64,000 nucleotides of DNA, taken from the NCBI GenBank assembly GCA_041651575.1, contig JBAZJB010000001.1:558001-622000 (forward strand), given 5' to 3'. The notes below the pieces were generated by a model. It saw only the letters and a program-made list of their open reading frames with translations. It did not search any database and was not told the DNA's origin. The translations under genes and the position numbers were made by a program. This stretch comes from JAQUOT01 sp041651575. GTDB taxonomy: Archaea; Nanobdellota; Nanobdellia; SCGC-AAA011-G17; JAFCDX01. Within the stretch, counting starts at the first letter, position 1, and each line of letters opens with the position of its first letter. Shown here piece after piece: positions 32,461-41,506 of this stretch.

Positions 32461-34521
32461 TTAACCTCCAGAGGTTATTGAACTTGCTATTGCTGAACTA
32501 GATAATATTGTTGAAGATAATAAATTAAATATTAAAATAACTATCAAAGCCAATATGAAGTATAGCATAGTCCCTCTTAACAAATTTTTACCTAGCAAAT
32601 ATTTTTCATTTAATTTATCTGGACCATTTTCAATACCATTTGCTAATATTGTTAAAATAAATATAACTTCTACAACATAAACACCAACAACTAATTGGAA
32701 ATAAAATGAAGGAATTATATCTTGTACTTTAAATAAATTAGCAACCATAGCAATATTTCCACCCATAGTTTCTTGTGTAGCACCTGCACCGACTTTAGTA
32801 AACAATTTTTCCATGTTTACAATTATTCCAGTAATCATAGATCCAATACCGACAACAATTCCAGCTATAACTGGGGCCATAAAAGAAATTTGAGATTTCA
32901 TAGAAGAAACTATTTCTGTTAATAAATCTTTTAATCTTTCATTTACTCTATGGATTTCATCAACGTAATTTGAAATGCTAATCAAAGATCTTGCAGCAAC
33001 TCTTGGACCTTTTTTAACACTCTCTAATAAAACCTCCATAGAAGATTGAACTAATGTTGAAGGATAAGATAAAATTGCTCCTGTTTTTTCATTGAAAATT
33101 GCTTCTTTTAAATTCATTCCTAAATTTCTTATATTAACGCTTACTATTCTGAAAAAATCTCCTGTTGGAGTATTAGACATATTTTGTGCTACTGTACCTA
33201 CTGCCAATTCTGCAGGAATTCCATCTTCAAGTCTATTTCCTAATTGGAATAATGAAGAAGCAAATTCTTTTTCAAGAGATTTAGTTTCTTCTCTCATTTT
33301 AACTAAATCTTTTGCTTGATTTTTATAATAAATTGATAAACCAAATGCTAATCCTAATGGGAAAAATAAACTCATTAATGCTGCACCTAAACCAAATGGC
33401 CCACAAGCACCATCGCATCTATAATCCAAAACATTTCCCATTTTTTCTGTAATTAAATAATCTTGTTCTGGAGAAATATAATGTAAAAACAAAGGTAATA
33501 TTCCTATAAAACAGAATAAAATTATAATAATTGCTGGAAAGAATTTTGATTTTTTTTCTTTCAACATATCTTGTTCTATTGAAGATTCTCCATAACCTGT
33601 AGGTCTTTTACTAAGAATATCATAACCAAAAGTAAATACTGCTAAAGGCAATATAATGTTGTAAAGTAAAGCTAGATGATACCATTTTACTATTCCTCCC
33701 ATAAAAGAAGAAACTAATGGAAATATCACCAGCCCTAAAATTGGTAAAATTACCCCAAGCATATGTAACATTGTAATTGGATTTTTTAATTCTTGAGCAT
33801 AATGCAACATTTTTTCATAAGTTCCGTTTAACATTACTTCAAGAGCTTTGTCAAGTAATTGTATTCTTCTTTCTTCAGAAGGTTCTAATAAAGAAGATTC
33901 AATTAAATGGAATGAATTTACAAATTCTAAATTATAATCTCTCCAATTTTCTAAATAAGAATTTAAAGATTCTTTTATTGTAGAATATCTTCCTGTTTCA
34001 ATATCCCAAAAAACTTTTCTAAAATCTAAAGATAATGGTGACCCTATATGTTCTGTTGCGAATTTAATTGCGTGTTCCAAATTTGAAGTATGACGCATGT
34101 ACATAACAATATATAAAACACAAAGAACCATTTGATTAGAAGCTTTTAATCTCCATCTATTTGCAAGATAAATTGGAGCATTTGATAAGGGTTTTAAAAT
34201 AACTGCGGCAAATATAATTAATATCAATGGAAAAAATACCATTGTTGTTCCTGCTTCTTCAGATAATCCTGTTTCTTCATCAATGGCTCCTTCTGAAGGA
34301 TTTGATAATAAATAAGAACCTGCCATTAAAGTAATTGCAAACAATACAAGAATTATTGCAGCCAAAACAGCCAAACTTGTTGCACCATTTGGACTAATGT
34401 TTAAATGAGTTGTTTCTATTGCTTTTTCTAATTTTGGTCTAGTTTCTTCATTAGGTTTTATTGTAATTATTTTTTCTGCAATATTACATAAAGACTCGTA
34501 TCTAGAAGAAGTTTTTGGCAT
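32461..34521 (-). CDS. FlaJ/TadC-like membrane platform protein
   Basis: A polytopic protein of at least 686 aa with two type II secretion F domains (each a cytoplasmic four-helix segment followed by TM helices), one at about 110-280 and one at about 385-560, with about nine TM helices in all. This is the archaellum FlaJ/pilus TadC inner-membrane platform that works with the ATPase encoded just upstream. The annotated ATG at 34521 is the first canonical start, but coding-like sequence continues in frame upstream to an AUA at 34650 with GAGGTGG before it, which would add 43 residues. Confidence 0.88.
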   Translation of the reverse strand: MPKTSSRYESLCNIAEKIITIKPNEETRPKLEKAIETTHLNISPNGATSLAVLAAIILVLFAITLMAGSYLLSNPSEGAIDEETGLSEEAGTTMVFFPLILIIFAAVILKPLSNAPIYLANRWRLKASNQMVLCVLYIVMYMRHTSNLEHAIKFATEHIGSPLSLDFRKVFWDIETGRYSTIKESLNSYLENWRDYNLEFVNSFHLIESSLLEPSEERRIQLLDKALEVMLNGTYEKMLHYAQELKNPITMLHMLGVILPILGLVIFPLVSSFMGGIVKWYHLALLYNIILPLAVFTFGYDILSKRPTGYGESSIEQDMLKEKKSKFFPAIIIILFCFIGILPLFLHYISPEQDYLITEKMGNVLDYRCDGACGPFGLGAALMSLFFPLGLAFGLSIYYKNQAKDLVKMREETKSLEKEFASSLFQLGNRLEDGIPAELAVGTVAQNMSNTPTGDFFRIVSVNIRNLGMNLKEAIFNEKTGAILSYPSTLVQSSMEVLLESVKKGPRVAARSLISISNYVDEIHRVNERLKDLLTEIVSSMKSQISFMAPVIAGIVVGIGSMITGIIVNMEKLFTKVGAGATQETMGGNIAMVANLFKVQDIIPSFYFQLVVGVYVVEVIFILTILANGIENGPDKLNEKYLLGKNLLRGTMLYFILALIVILIFNLLSSTILSSSAIASSITSGG

Positions 34522-34661
34522 TAATTCCGCTCTAAATTCTTGGTATTCATGAGAAAATTTTATAGGAGTATCAACATCTTCTGTTTCTATTTTTCCTTTT
34601 AATAATTCTTCATATCTTTCAATTATCTTTTCTGTTTCTTTATCCGCTATACTCCCACCTC

Positions 34662-36968
34662 TTATATCTCAGACTTTTCAAATGTTTTTTGTTTAATATA
34701 CTTTTTCAATTCATCTTCCCATCTAAAAAATATTTTTTTATCATCTAATTTTCCAGTTTCTGTTCTTACGTCGCTTGAAATCTTATGAAATATATCATTA
34801 AATAAAACTACTGTTTCTGATTCTAATAAATCAGGCATATTGGTTATTTTAGAATATTTGACTAAGGTTTCTTTTAATTTTGCTCTTAATAAAATATTAT
34901 TCCACACCGCATCCCAATTGCCTGCCCATTCTTTTATGTTTCCAGCTATTGCTTTTACAATTTCAGATTCTCCATTTATCAAAGCATCTGTTGGTTGCAA
35001 AGAATCTGTTTTTGAATCATATTTCATTAAATCTACAAATCCATTTTCTTTTAGAGGATCATCTTCCCATTCTTTTCTTACTTCAGTAATTTGAGTTATT
35101 CTTCTCCATTTATGCATTCCATCTGGGCTCCTTATTGGATTACAAATAATTATTATATCTGTAGCTTTGAAACTAGTTCTAGGAACTTTTAAATCATTTA
35201 CAACTCTATCAAAAACACCATAAGGACTATCTCCATGAATTGTTCCTGCTACAACATTAGCAAGAGCACCGACACGCATTGCTTCATACAAAGCTAAAGC
35301 TTCTGTGCTTCTAATTTCTCCAACTATCAAAGAAGAATCTCCCATTCTTAATGAAGTTCTTATACCTTCATCTGCTGCAATTTCAGAAGATTTTCCCATT
35401 AAAGCAGCTCTAACTTTCATAGGTTGAATATTATATCCTAAATCTCTTAATTTATCTGTGCTCAATTCAAAAGTATCTTCAACAGTAATTATTCTAAATT
35501 TTCTCATTATTTCTAATAAACAAGAATCTAAAAAACTAGTTTTACCAGAACCTCTTGTACCTGCAACTATCATTGTCCTTGCTCCATCAATTAAAAAACT
35601 AATTAAACCAGCTGCCAAAGGAGATAACATTCTATTTTCAATATACAAAGGTAAAGTCCAAGGCTTATCTCTGTGTCTTCTTAATGAAAATGCTAGACCA
35701 GATGGATTTAAAGGTCTAGTAATTATTGCTACTCTGTTTCTTGAATTTGGAAGAGTTAATTCTGTATCTAAAACAGGATTTGCTTCATCCAAAGGTCTTC
35801 CAGATAATAATCTAAATTTAGTTGCCCAACCTTCTCCATCATCTAAACTAGGATAAATATTTGTAACACATTCATCATAATCTGAATGAACGATAAAAAT
35901 TGGAGTTTGTCCTATAGGCCCATTAATAGAAATATCTTGAACTTTTTTATCATTCAATAAAATTTCTATTAATCCAAATCCTACAGTATATCTAACTAAA
36001 ATATCTGCAAGCTCTTCTATTTCATTATAAGAAATCTCTATTCCTCTATGAGTCGCTAATTCAGTAAGTAAATCTTTTCCTATATTGAAAAAAGTTTTTC
36101 TTATTCTTTCTGGATCTACGAATTCTTCTGCTTTTGGTTTGTGTTCTGACAAAACAGATTTTGCTAAAGTTAATAACATATATTTATCTTCAGAAATTTT
36201 AAATTCTGGAGGTTCTAAATGATATAATAATTTTATATCTCCAGGAGTTCTAAAAATTGTTACATTTGTTTTTGCATCCACAGAATAAGCATCTATTTCT
36301 TCTCCATTCAAAGGAGGATCTGCCATTAATCTTGTATACATAAAATCAGGAGTGATAACTGCTCTGAAAATTTTTCTATAAACATCTCTCGTACCTACTT
36401 GATATCCATCAATGTAAGGTTTTGCCATTGCAATTAATTTTGTTTTGTCTAAAAAATTCTTTACTAAATTCAGTAAATTCATATAATGTTGTCTACATTC
36501 CGAACATTTTGGAATAGTTGTTTTTCCTTGTAAAATTGTTTCTTCTCTAACTAACCTTTTTAATTCTACGTAAGCACCTATTGGATCTGATCTTAATAAA
36601 TTAAGAATAATATACTGAACTTGGGATAATCTTTCAGGCAAGCAAGTTGTACATTCTAAACTAGTTCCCATCGCACCTAAAGATAATATTTTTTTCTGTT
36701 TTAAAAAATAATTATGTATTGTAGCAATTTCTAATAACATTGAAGTATTATCAAAACTATATTCGTAATTTTTTCCATATTGAGAAAAAACAATTTTGTG
36801 CACGCTAGGATTTTGCATTAAATATTCTATTGTTTTAGACATACAAATATCACTATCTTCAATTGAAGGAGAAAAAGGATAATTATTATAATTCATCCAT
36901 ATAATTTCTTCATTACCTTCTTTTATTACTTCGTAATCACCTGGTTTTGTTTTCTTGCTAAATAACAT
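34662..36968 (-). CDS. Type II/IV secretion ATPase (FlaI/TadA/PilB-like)
   Basis: A 768-aa secretion ATPase that powers pilus or archaellum assembly. Walker A GTRGSGKT lies at about residue 468, the Asp box with ITVEDTFEL at about 495, and the Walker B-like LIVGEIRSTE at about 545. The N-terminal part (1-300) is larger than in typical FlaI and contains two Cys pairs (CTTC at about 106 and CSEC at about 155) that may bind zinc. It is followed by the FlaJ-like gene, the universal pairing in archaeal type IV pili. The substrates are presumably the pilin-like proteins downstream. Confidence 0.93.
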   Translation of the reverse strand: MLFSKKTKPGDYEVIKEGNEEIIWMNYNNYPFSPSIEDSDICMSKTIEYLMQNPSVHKIVFSQYGKNYEYSFDNTSMLLEIATIHNYFLKQKKILSLGAMGTSLECTTCLPERLSQVQYIILNLLRSDPIGAYVELKRLVREETILQGKTTIPKCSECRQHYMNLLNLVKNFLDKTKLIAMAKPYIDGYQVGTRDVYRKIFRAVITPDFMYTRLMADPPLNGEEIDAYSVDAKTNVTIFRTPGDIKLLYHLEPPEFKISEDKYMLLTLAKSVLSEHKPKAEEFVDPERIRKTFFNIGKDLLTELATHRGIEISYNEIEELADILVRYTVGFGLIEILLNDKKVQDISINGPIGQTPIFIVHSDYDECVTNIYPSLDDGEGWATKFRLLSGRPLDEANPVLDTELTLPNSRNRVAIITRPLNPSGLAFSLRRHRDKPWTLPLYIENRMLSPLAAGLISFLIDGARTMIVAGTRGSGKTSFLDSCLLEIMRKFRIITVEDTFELSTDKLRDLGYNIQPMKVRAALMGKSSEIAADEGIRTSLRMGDSSLIVGEIRSTEALALYEAMRVGALANVVAGTIHGDSPYGVFDRVVNDLKVPRTSFKATDIIIICNPIRSPDGMHKWRRITQITEVRKEWEDDPLKENGFVDLMKYDSKTDSLQPTDALINGESEIVKAIAGNIKEWAGNWDAVWNNILLRAKLKETLVKYSKITNMPDLLESETVVLFNDIFHKISSDVRTETGKLDDKKIFFRWEDELKKYIKQKTFEKSEI

Positions 36969-37041
36969 TTTATCTATAAATACATTTATATAGGGGTTTA
37001 TATACTTTAATAAATATAACTATTAAAACTTTCGATTTAAA
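36969..37041. promoter_or_regulatory. Divergent promoter region of the pilus locus
   Basis: Minus: AAGTATATAAACC (36997-37008) for the ATPase operon. Plus: TTTAATAAATATAA (about 37006-37019) for the coiled-coil genes. The two boxes nearly overlap, so the two directions may compete. Confidence 0.5.
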
Positions 37042-37395
37042 ATGCCTGAGGTGACCATAACAGCAGAAAATGTTCTAGCAGATTTAAATGCTAGAATAAG
37101 AGTTCTAGAAGAAAAGCAGAACATTTTAAGAGAGAAATTACTTGTAGTTAATCAAAATATGCTAGAAGAATATAAAAGGCTTATACAAGAAATAAAGATT
37201 ATAAACACCGATTTAAGAGATTTAAAAGAAGATTTATCAAATAATAAAGAAATGATGAGGCATTTTATAAAAGAAATGGAAAATTTCGCTAGAAAAGAAA
37301 ATTTATTAATTTTAGAAAAGTATATTAAGTTGTGGGACCCTATGAAATTTGTAACTGAAGAAGAGGTTATAAAACTAGTAAAAGAAAAGAGGTAA
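37042..37395 (+). CDS. Coiled-coil protein of the pilus locus (1)
   Basis: A 117-aa cytoplasmic protein. Residues about 10-95 form a long coiled coil with Glu/Lys/Leu heptads. It ends in a short conserved-looking LWDPMKFVTEEEV segment. It is followed after 3 bp by a second coiled-coil gene. In euryarchaeal archaellum operons the cytoplasmic FlaC/D/E proteins have comparable size and coiled coils; a comparable role is possible but sequence identity is not recognisable. Confidence 0.78.
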   Translation: MPEVTITAENVLADLNARIRVLEEKQNILREKLLVVNQNMLEEYKRLIQEIKIINTDLRDLKEDLSNNKEMMRHFIKEMENFARKENLLILEKYIKLWDPMKFVTEEEVIKLVKEKR

Positions 37396-37398
37396 ATA

Positions 37399-37971
37399 AT
37401 GGCAAACGAATTCAGGGACATAAAAGAAGGTGTAGCAAGAAGTTCTGATAATCCTGGAATTAGTGGAATGCAACCATCTATGTTACCTAAAGAAGAAATT
37501 ACAATGGCTGAAGAAGAAGCACCTTCTGCAGAACCAGAACTTCCAGAAGAAGAAGTTGAACAACCTATTGAAGAAGATATTCCAAATACTCCTTTGATAC
37601 CTACAACCTCTGTTCCAATGGTTGAACAACCAAGAAGAGATTTCCAAGAACAAATAGAAGAAATTACAGAAGCAGTAGTTAATGAAAAATGGGAAGAGTT
37701 AATGACCAATGTTGGAAATATTGCCATATGGAGAGAAAAAATTAATACAGATGTAAGATCAATAAAACAAGAAATAATAAGAATTGAAGAAAGATTTGGA
37801 AGTTTACAAAATGCAGTCATTGGAAAAGTAGAAGATTATCATCAAACTATGACAAATGTTGGAGCAGAAATGAAAGCTCTTGAAAAAGTTCTTGAAAGAA
37901 TAATGCAACCTTTAGCAACAAACATCAGAGAATTAAATAAAATAACAGAAGATTTAAAGAAGAAAAAATAA
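37399..37971 (+). CDS. Coiled-coil protein of the pilus locus (2)
   Basis: A 190-aa protein. The N-terminal 80 residues are acidic, Pro/Glu-rich and probably disordered; residues about 80-185 are a coiled coil. It follows the first coiled-coil gene by 3 bp and converges with the three membrane protein genes, 0 bp apart. A FlaC/D-like cytosolic scaffold is a reasonable guess. Confidence 0.75.
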   Translation: MANEFRDIKEGVARSSDNPGISGMQPSMLPKEEITMAEEEAPSAEPELPEEEVEQPIEEDIPNTPLIPTTSVPMVEQPRRDFQEQIEEITEAVVNEKWEELMTNVGNIAIWREKINTDVRSIKQEIIRIEERFGSLQNAVIGKVEDYHQTMTNVGAEMKALEKVLERIMQPLATNIRELNKITEDLKKKK

Positions 37972-38496
37972 TTATTTACTTCCTATTTGATGTCCGACAA
38001 ATCTTACAGTTAAAGAAGCAATTATTAATAAAAATATAGCTCCAAGGGTTCTTGGGTGAAATAATGTTCTTAAGGTTTCAGAACCGATAGTTTTAGTTGT
38101 ATTTCCTACAGTTTGATAAGGAGTAAAAACATCTCCAAATACTTGGGTTAATCCAATTAATAAAATTAAAAAAGCAATTATCATTACTGTCCATACACTC
38201 AAATTATTCCAAATATCTTGTTCTTTTATTCCAAAGTGCATTAACACTCCAAATAATAAAATTAAAAATATTGCAATGAAAACAAACCAAGGAATAACAT
38301 AATTAATTAAATCAACTATTGAAGCAGTAAATAAAGTTATCATAGCGACAGAAAATGCAGCTATAAATTTTAATGCATTATTTTCTCCAAGGATTTTTGT
38401 TTTATCCAATAAAGCATACAATCCTGCAAATATAAACAAGAAAGTAAAAATTGGTAAAAAATAATTCAATAATCCCATATCCATTAAGGTTGCCAT
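37972..38496 (-). CDS. Pilus-locus membrane protein (paralogue 3)
   Basis: A 174-aa protein with about five TM helices, the last of three tandem paralogues. The shared N-terminal block is visible: here YFLPIFTFLFIFAGLYALL followed by KTKILGENN. It has a polar segment between TM 4 and 5. Unknown family; its position next to the ATPase/platform genes suggests a membrane ring or scaffold. Confidence 0.8.
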   Translation of the reverse strand: MATLMDMGLLNYFLPIFTFLFIFAGLYALLDKTKILGENNALKFIAAFSVAMITLFTASIVDLINYVIPWFVFIAIFLILLFGVLMHFGIKEQDIWNNLSVWTVMIIAFLILLIGLTQVFGDVFTPYQTVGNTTKTIGSETLRTLFHPRTLGAIFLLIIASLTVRFVGHQIGSK

Positions 38497-38499
38497 TTT

Positions 38500-39045
38500 T
38501 TAACTTTTTCCAAAGAAAGCTTTTACCATATCTTTTGCTGGACTTTCGTTTTTTGGTTTTCTAGTGAACATTGCTACAACGACTACAATAGTAACTATTA
38601 AAATTATCCAAGCTTTATCTTCATCTGTTGGATGGAACCAAGTAGGCATATATATTCCTGCACTTGGTGAAATTGCCCAAATTATTCCAAGAATACAAAC
38701 TATTAAAGCAATTATCATTGCTATTCCACCCCAATCTCCTGCATAATCAGAACCAAACATTCCCAATACTAATAAAAACATTAAAATAACTATTATCATC
38801 AAAGAAACTTTTGGTAAAAATTGATTAATTAAATAAACTATTTGTGGTTGTGCTATTAACAATGCACCCATTGCAAAAGAAACAACAACATTAATATTTG
38901 TTTTTGGATTTTCTTCTTTATCTTTTCCCAAAATTTTTAATTTTTCTAATAAAGCAAAAATAATTGAGAATACTAATAGGAAAGGAAGTAAATATTCGTA
39001 TACTCCCATTGCTTGTAATGATTGAAGTGTTGAAGCTATGCTCAT
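38500..39045 (-). CDS. Pilus-locus membrane protein (paralogue 2)
   Basis: A 181-aa protein with about five TM helices. The block YEYLLPFLLVFSIIFALLEK then LKILGKDK closely matches its neighbour at 39057 (DILLPFLLVFTIVFAILEK and MILGAEDKK), showing recent tandem duplication. Spacing to both neighbours is 3-11 bp. No known family. Confidence 0.82.
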   Translation of the reverse strand: MSIASTLQSLQAMGVYEYLLPFLLVFSIIFALLEKLKILGKDKEENPKTNINVVVSFAMGALLIAQPQIVYLINQFLPKVSLMIIVILMFLLVLGMFGSDYAGDWGGIAMIIALIVCILGIIWAISPSAGIYMPTWFHPTDEDKAWIILIVTIVVVVAMFTRKPKNESPAKDMVKAFFGKS

Positions 39046-39056
39046 TTTTCCTCTTT

Positions 39057-39635
39057 TTAATCTTCTTTTTTATTTGGCTTAAAACCAGTTACATATAAGA
39101 TTGCTCCTATAATAACGGCTAATAAGATTATACTTGAAACTGCTGATCCTCCCCAATTTCCCATAACATAATTATATGCTTGTTCAAGCCAAGAACATTC
39201 TTGACCAGAAGTACAATAAGGAGATTCACCTAATATTGAAGACATAAATATAATTATAACTCCTGCAAACATCCCTATTGTAAAAATATAATAAAAGGTT
39301 GTATGTTTCTTTTTCAAATCAAATTCATCTGTAGTTGCAAATACTCCAATCATCAATAAGAAACTAATTGAAATCATAACTAATAAAATTATGTTTGGTA
39401 AAGCTAAATTTAATGCAGTTACAACTCTATTGCTTGCAACAACTAATAAAGCAATAACAAAAGCAACCATAGAATCAAGATTTTTCTTTGGTTTCTTATC
39501 TTCTGCACCTAAAATCATAGTTTTTTCTAAAATTGCAAATACAATTGTGAAAACTAATAAGAAAGGTAATAATATATCAAATAAGCCAAATGATTTAAAA
39601 AATTCAATGGCTCCTGCCAAAGGTGAATCTGCCAT
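39057..39635 (-). CDS. Pilus-locus membrane protein (paralogue 1)
   Basis: A 192-aa protein with about five TM helices, first of three tandem paralogues. Between the last two helices it has a Cys pair (CTSGQEC) on the outer side that the other two lack. A TATA box (minus GCTTTATAAATAAT, 39651-39666) lies just upstream, so the three genes are one transcript. Confidence 0.82.
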   Translation of the reverse strand: MADSPLAGAIEFFKSFGLFDILLPFLLVFTIVFAILEKTMILGAEDKKPKKNLDSMVAFVIALLVVASNRVVTALNLALPNIILLVMISISFLLMIGVFATTDEFDLKKKHTTFYYIFTIGMFAGVIIIFMSSILGESPYCTSGQECSWLEQAYNYVMGNWGGSAVSSIILLAVIIGAILYVTGFKPNKKED

Positions 39636-39650
39636 ACATTTTTATAGGAT

Positions 39651-39666
39651 ATATTATTTATAAAGC
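39651..39666 (-). promoter_or_regulatory. Promoter of the three-paralogue operon
   Basis: Minus strand GCTTTATAAATAATAT about 20-30 bp before the ATG at 39635, ideal spacing for a leaderless archaeal transcript. Confidence 0.6.
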
Positions 39667-39719
39667 TTATTGTTTAATAATATAAAGAAAAAAATAATAT
39701 TTTAAGAAAAAATTAAAAT

Positions 39720-40010
39720 TTAATCCAAATCTTCTTTTATTTCAGAATTTCCGCCGTCTTCCATCGATGGAATTGCTGTTTTTGAAATTATCATTACTTG
39801 ATCTATTGCTTTAACAAGTGGATGTGGAACTATAACTCCTTTTGCACCACCAAGCATTTTAGTCAATAATGAACCTTTTGTTGCTCTTACACGCCAACCA
39901 GCAATTTTATTTCCTTGTAAAATTGATTCTTCTACAACTCCAAAGAAAGAACCTTCATCAGTGTAAACTCCCATTTCAAAAAGTTCTGTTACGTTTCTGA
40001 CTCTTAACAT
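39720..40010 (-). CDS. PRC-barrel domain protein
   Basis: A 96-aa protein; ATG 40010 (MLRVRNVTELFEMG) is chosen because GGAGG lies about 6 bp before it, and a longer frame has no RBS. The beta-rich core with VYTDEGSFFGVVEE and GVIVPHPLVK fits a PRC barrel, as in RimM and photosynthetic reaction-centre subunit H; archaeal solo PRC-barrel proteins are linked to rRNA processing and to cell division (CdpB). An acidic tail follows. Confidence 0.78.
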   Translation of the reverse strand: MLRVRNVTELFEMGVYTDEGSFFGVVEESILQGNKIAGWRVRATKGSLLTKMLGGAKGVIVPHPLVKAIDQVMIISKTAIPSMEDGGNSEIKEDLD

Positions 40011-40086
40011 TTTATTCCTCCTTATTAATCCTTTATGAGTGGATACTAATGGCAAACTTTTTAAGTTTATATAATTTTCCTTTTTA

Positions 40087-40767
40087 ATGATAACTTACAA
40101 AAATCTGACTTTAATTGGTACTTCACATATTGCTATACAAAGTGTAAACCAAGTTAGAACTTTAATTCAAGAAGAAAAACCAGAGATTGTAGCTTTAGAA
40201 CTAGATAAACCTAGATTTGAAGCTTTAATGTCAAGAAAAAAATATAAATTAAGATTAAGAGATATTAACAGATTTGGATTAAAAGGATTCTTATTTAATT
40301 TTTTTGGAGCACTTGCAGAAAAAAAACTTGGAAATTTAGTTGGAAGCAAACCTGGAACTGAAATGAGGGTAGCTACAGAAGAAGCAAGAGCAATAAATGC
40401 AAAAATTGCTTTAATAGACCAAGATATCTCTATTACTTTAAGAAGATTATCTCAAAAATTAACTTGGAAAGAAAAATTTAGATTTATAATAGATATTATA
40501 AAAAGTTTATTTGTTAAAGAGAGGATAAATTTTGATTTAAAAAAAGTTCCAAGTCAAAAAATTATAGATAAATTAACAAAAACAGTTAAAAAAAGATATC
40601 CAAATTTCTATTTAGTTCTTGTAGATGAAAGAAATAAGTACATGGCAAAAAATTTATATAATCTAATGCAACAAGATAATAAGATAATTGCGGTTGTTGG
40701 TGCAGGTCACGAACAAGAAATAATTAGTGAAATTAAAAAATGGGAATATTTAGTAAAAAAGAGGTAA
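40087..40767 (+). CDS. TraB/PrgY family protein
   Basis: A 226-aa protein of the TraB family. Motifs: GTSHIA near the N terminus, IVALELDKPRFEAL after it, and VVGAGHEQEI near the C terminus; the two G-x-x-H motifs and the Glu are the conserved residues of the TIKI/TraB/GumN fold, proposed to be metalloproteases. In Enterococcus the homologue blocks pheromone signalling; in archaea the role is unknown. It overlaps the next gene by 28 bp. Confidence 0.9.
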   Translation: MITYKNLTLIGTSHIAIQSVNQVRTLIQEEKPEIVALELDKPRFEALMSRKKYKLRLRDINRFGLKGFLFNFFGALAEKKLGNLVGSKPGTEMRVATEEARAINAKIALIDQDISITLRRLSQKLTWKEKFRFIIDIIKSLFVKERINFDLKKVPSQKIIDKLTKTVKKRYPNFYLVLVDERNKYMAKNLYNLMQQDNKIIAVVGAGHEQEIISEIKKWEYLVKKR

Positions 40768-41501
40768 ATAAATTAATTATTGCTATTCTTATATTAAGTT
40801 TTATTTTTGGTTATAATGATAAAGCTACAGCTTTTAATTGGAATCATTGGTTAACAAATTTCTTTTTGGTTTTAATTGTTGTTTGTTTTTCATTTTTATT
40901 ACATCAAATAGTTCAAAAATTAGTTGCAAAAAAATATGGATGTCAAACTGAATTTGATTTATGGAAAATAAAAAGATATGGATATAGAGCAAAAGATAAA
41001 TTTCCAAAAAAGTTTGGACCTTGGACAATTAGCGGACTTCCAATATATCTCTTCTCTATTTTTATTACTTTAATTTCAAATGGATTATGGTTTTTTGCTG
41101 TAGTAGGAACTACGATTATAGAAGCAAATGAATCAAAAAGAATAGGAAAGGTTTTTCCAAAAATAACTGGAATTGAAAAAGCAATTGTAATGTTTTCTGG
41201 AGCATTAGTAAATTTACTTTTGGTTTTAATATTTTCAAATTTAGCGACTTGGACTGGAATAAATTTTGACTTATTTATTATAATAAATCTGTGGATATGT
41301 GTTTTTAGTTTAGTTCCTTTACCAGGACTAGAAGGTTTAGAAATTTTATTTGGTTCTTTACCATTTTATATTTTTAGTATTGCTTTTTTTGCATTTTCTT
41401 TAGCTTTAGTTCAAGTGAATTTTATTTTAGCAACAGTAACTACAATATTAATTTCATTTGCAATAATGATGTTTTACATTTATATTTATGAAAAGAAGTG
41501 A
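40740..41501 (+). CDS. Degenerate site-2 protease (M50-like) membrane protein
   Basis: A 253-aa polytopic protein resembling M50 site-2 proteases in layout. The zinc motif HExxH is replaced by HQIVQ in LLHQIVQKLVA (about residue 60), and the NPDG-like third motif appears as LPGLEG in LVPLPGLEGLEI (about 200). With Glu and the second His missing it should not cleave peptides. It may act as a pseudoprotease. The start overlaps the traB-like gene. Confidence 0.75.
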   Translation: MGIFSKKEVNKLIIAILILSFIFGYNDKATAFNWNHWLTNFFLVLIVVCFSFLLHQIVQKLVAKKYGCQTEFDLWKIKRYGYRAKDKFPKKFGPWTISGLPIYLFSIFITLISNGLWFFAVVGTTIIEANESKRIGKVFPKITGIEKAIVMFSGALVNLLLVLIFSNLATWTGINFDLFIIINLWICVFSLVPLPGLEGLEILFGSLPFYIFSIAFFAFSLALVQVNFILATVTTILISFAIMMFYIYIYEKK

Positions 41502-41506
41502 TAAAT

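Noticed and set aside
37152..37820. 222-codon open frame on minus under the coiled-coil genes
   Set aside because: Ser/Ile/Phe-rich mirror of the Glu/Lys coiled-coil coding strand; the plus genes have starts, spacing and heptad pattern.
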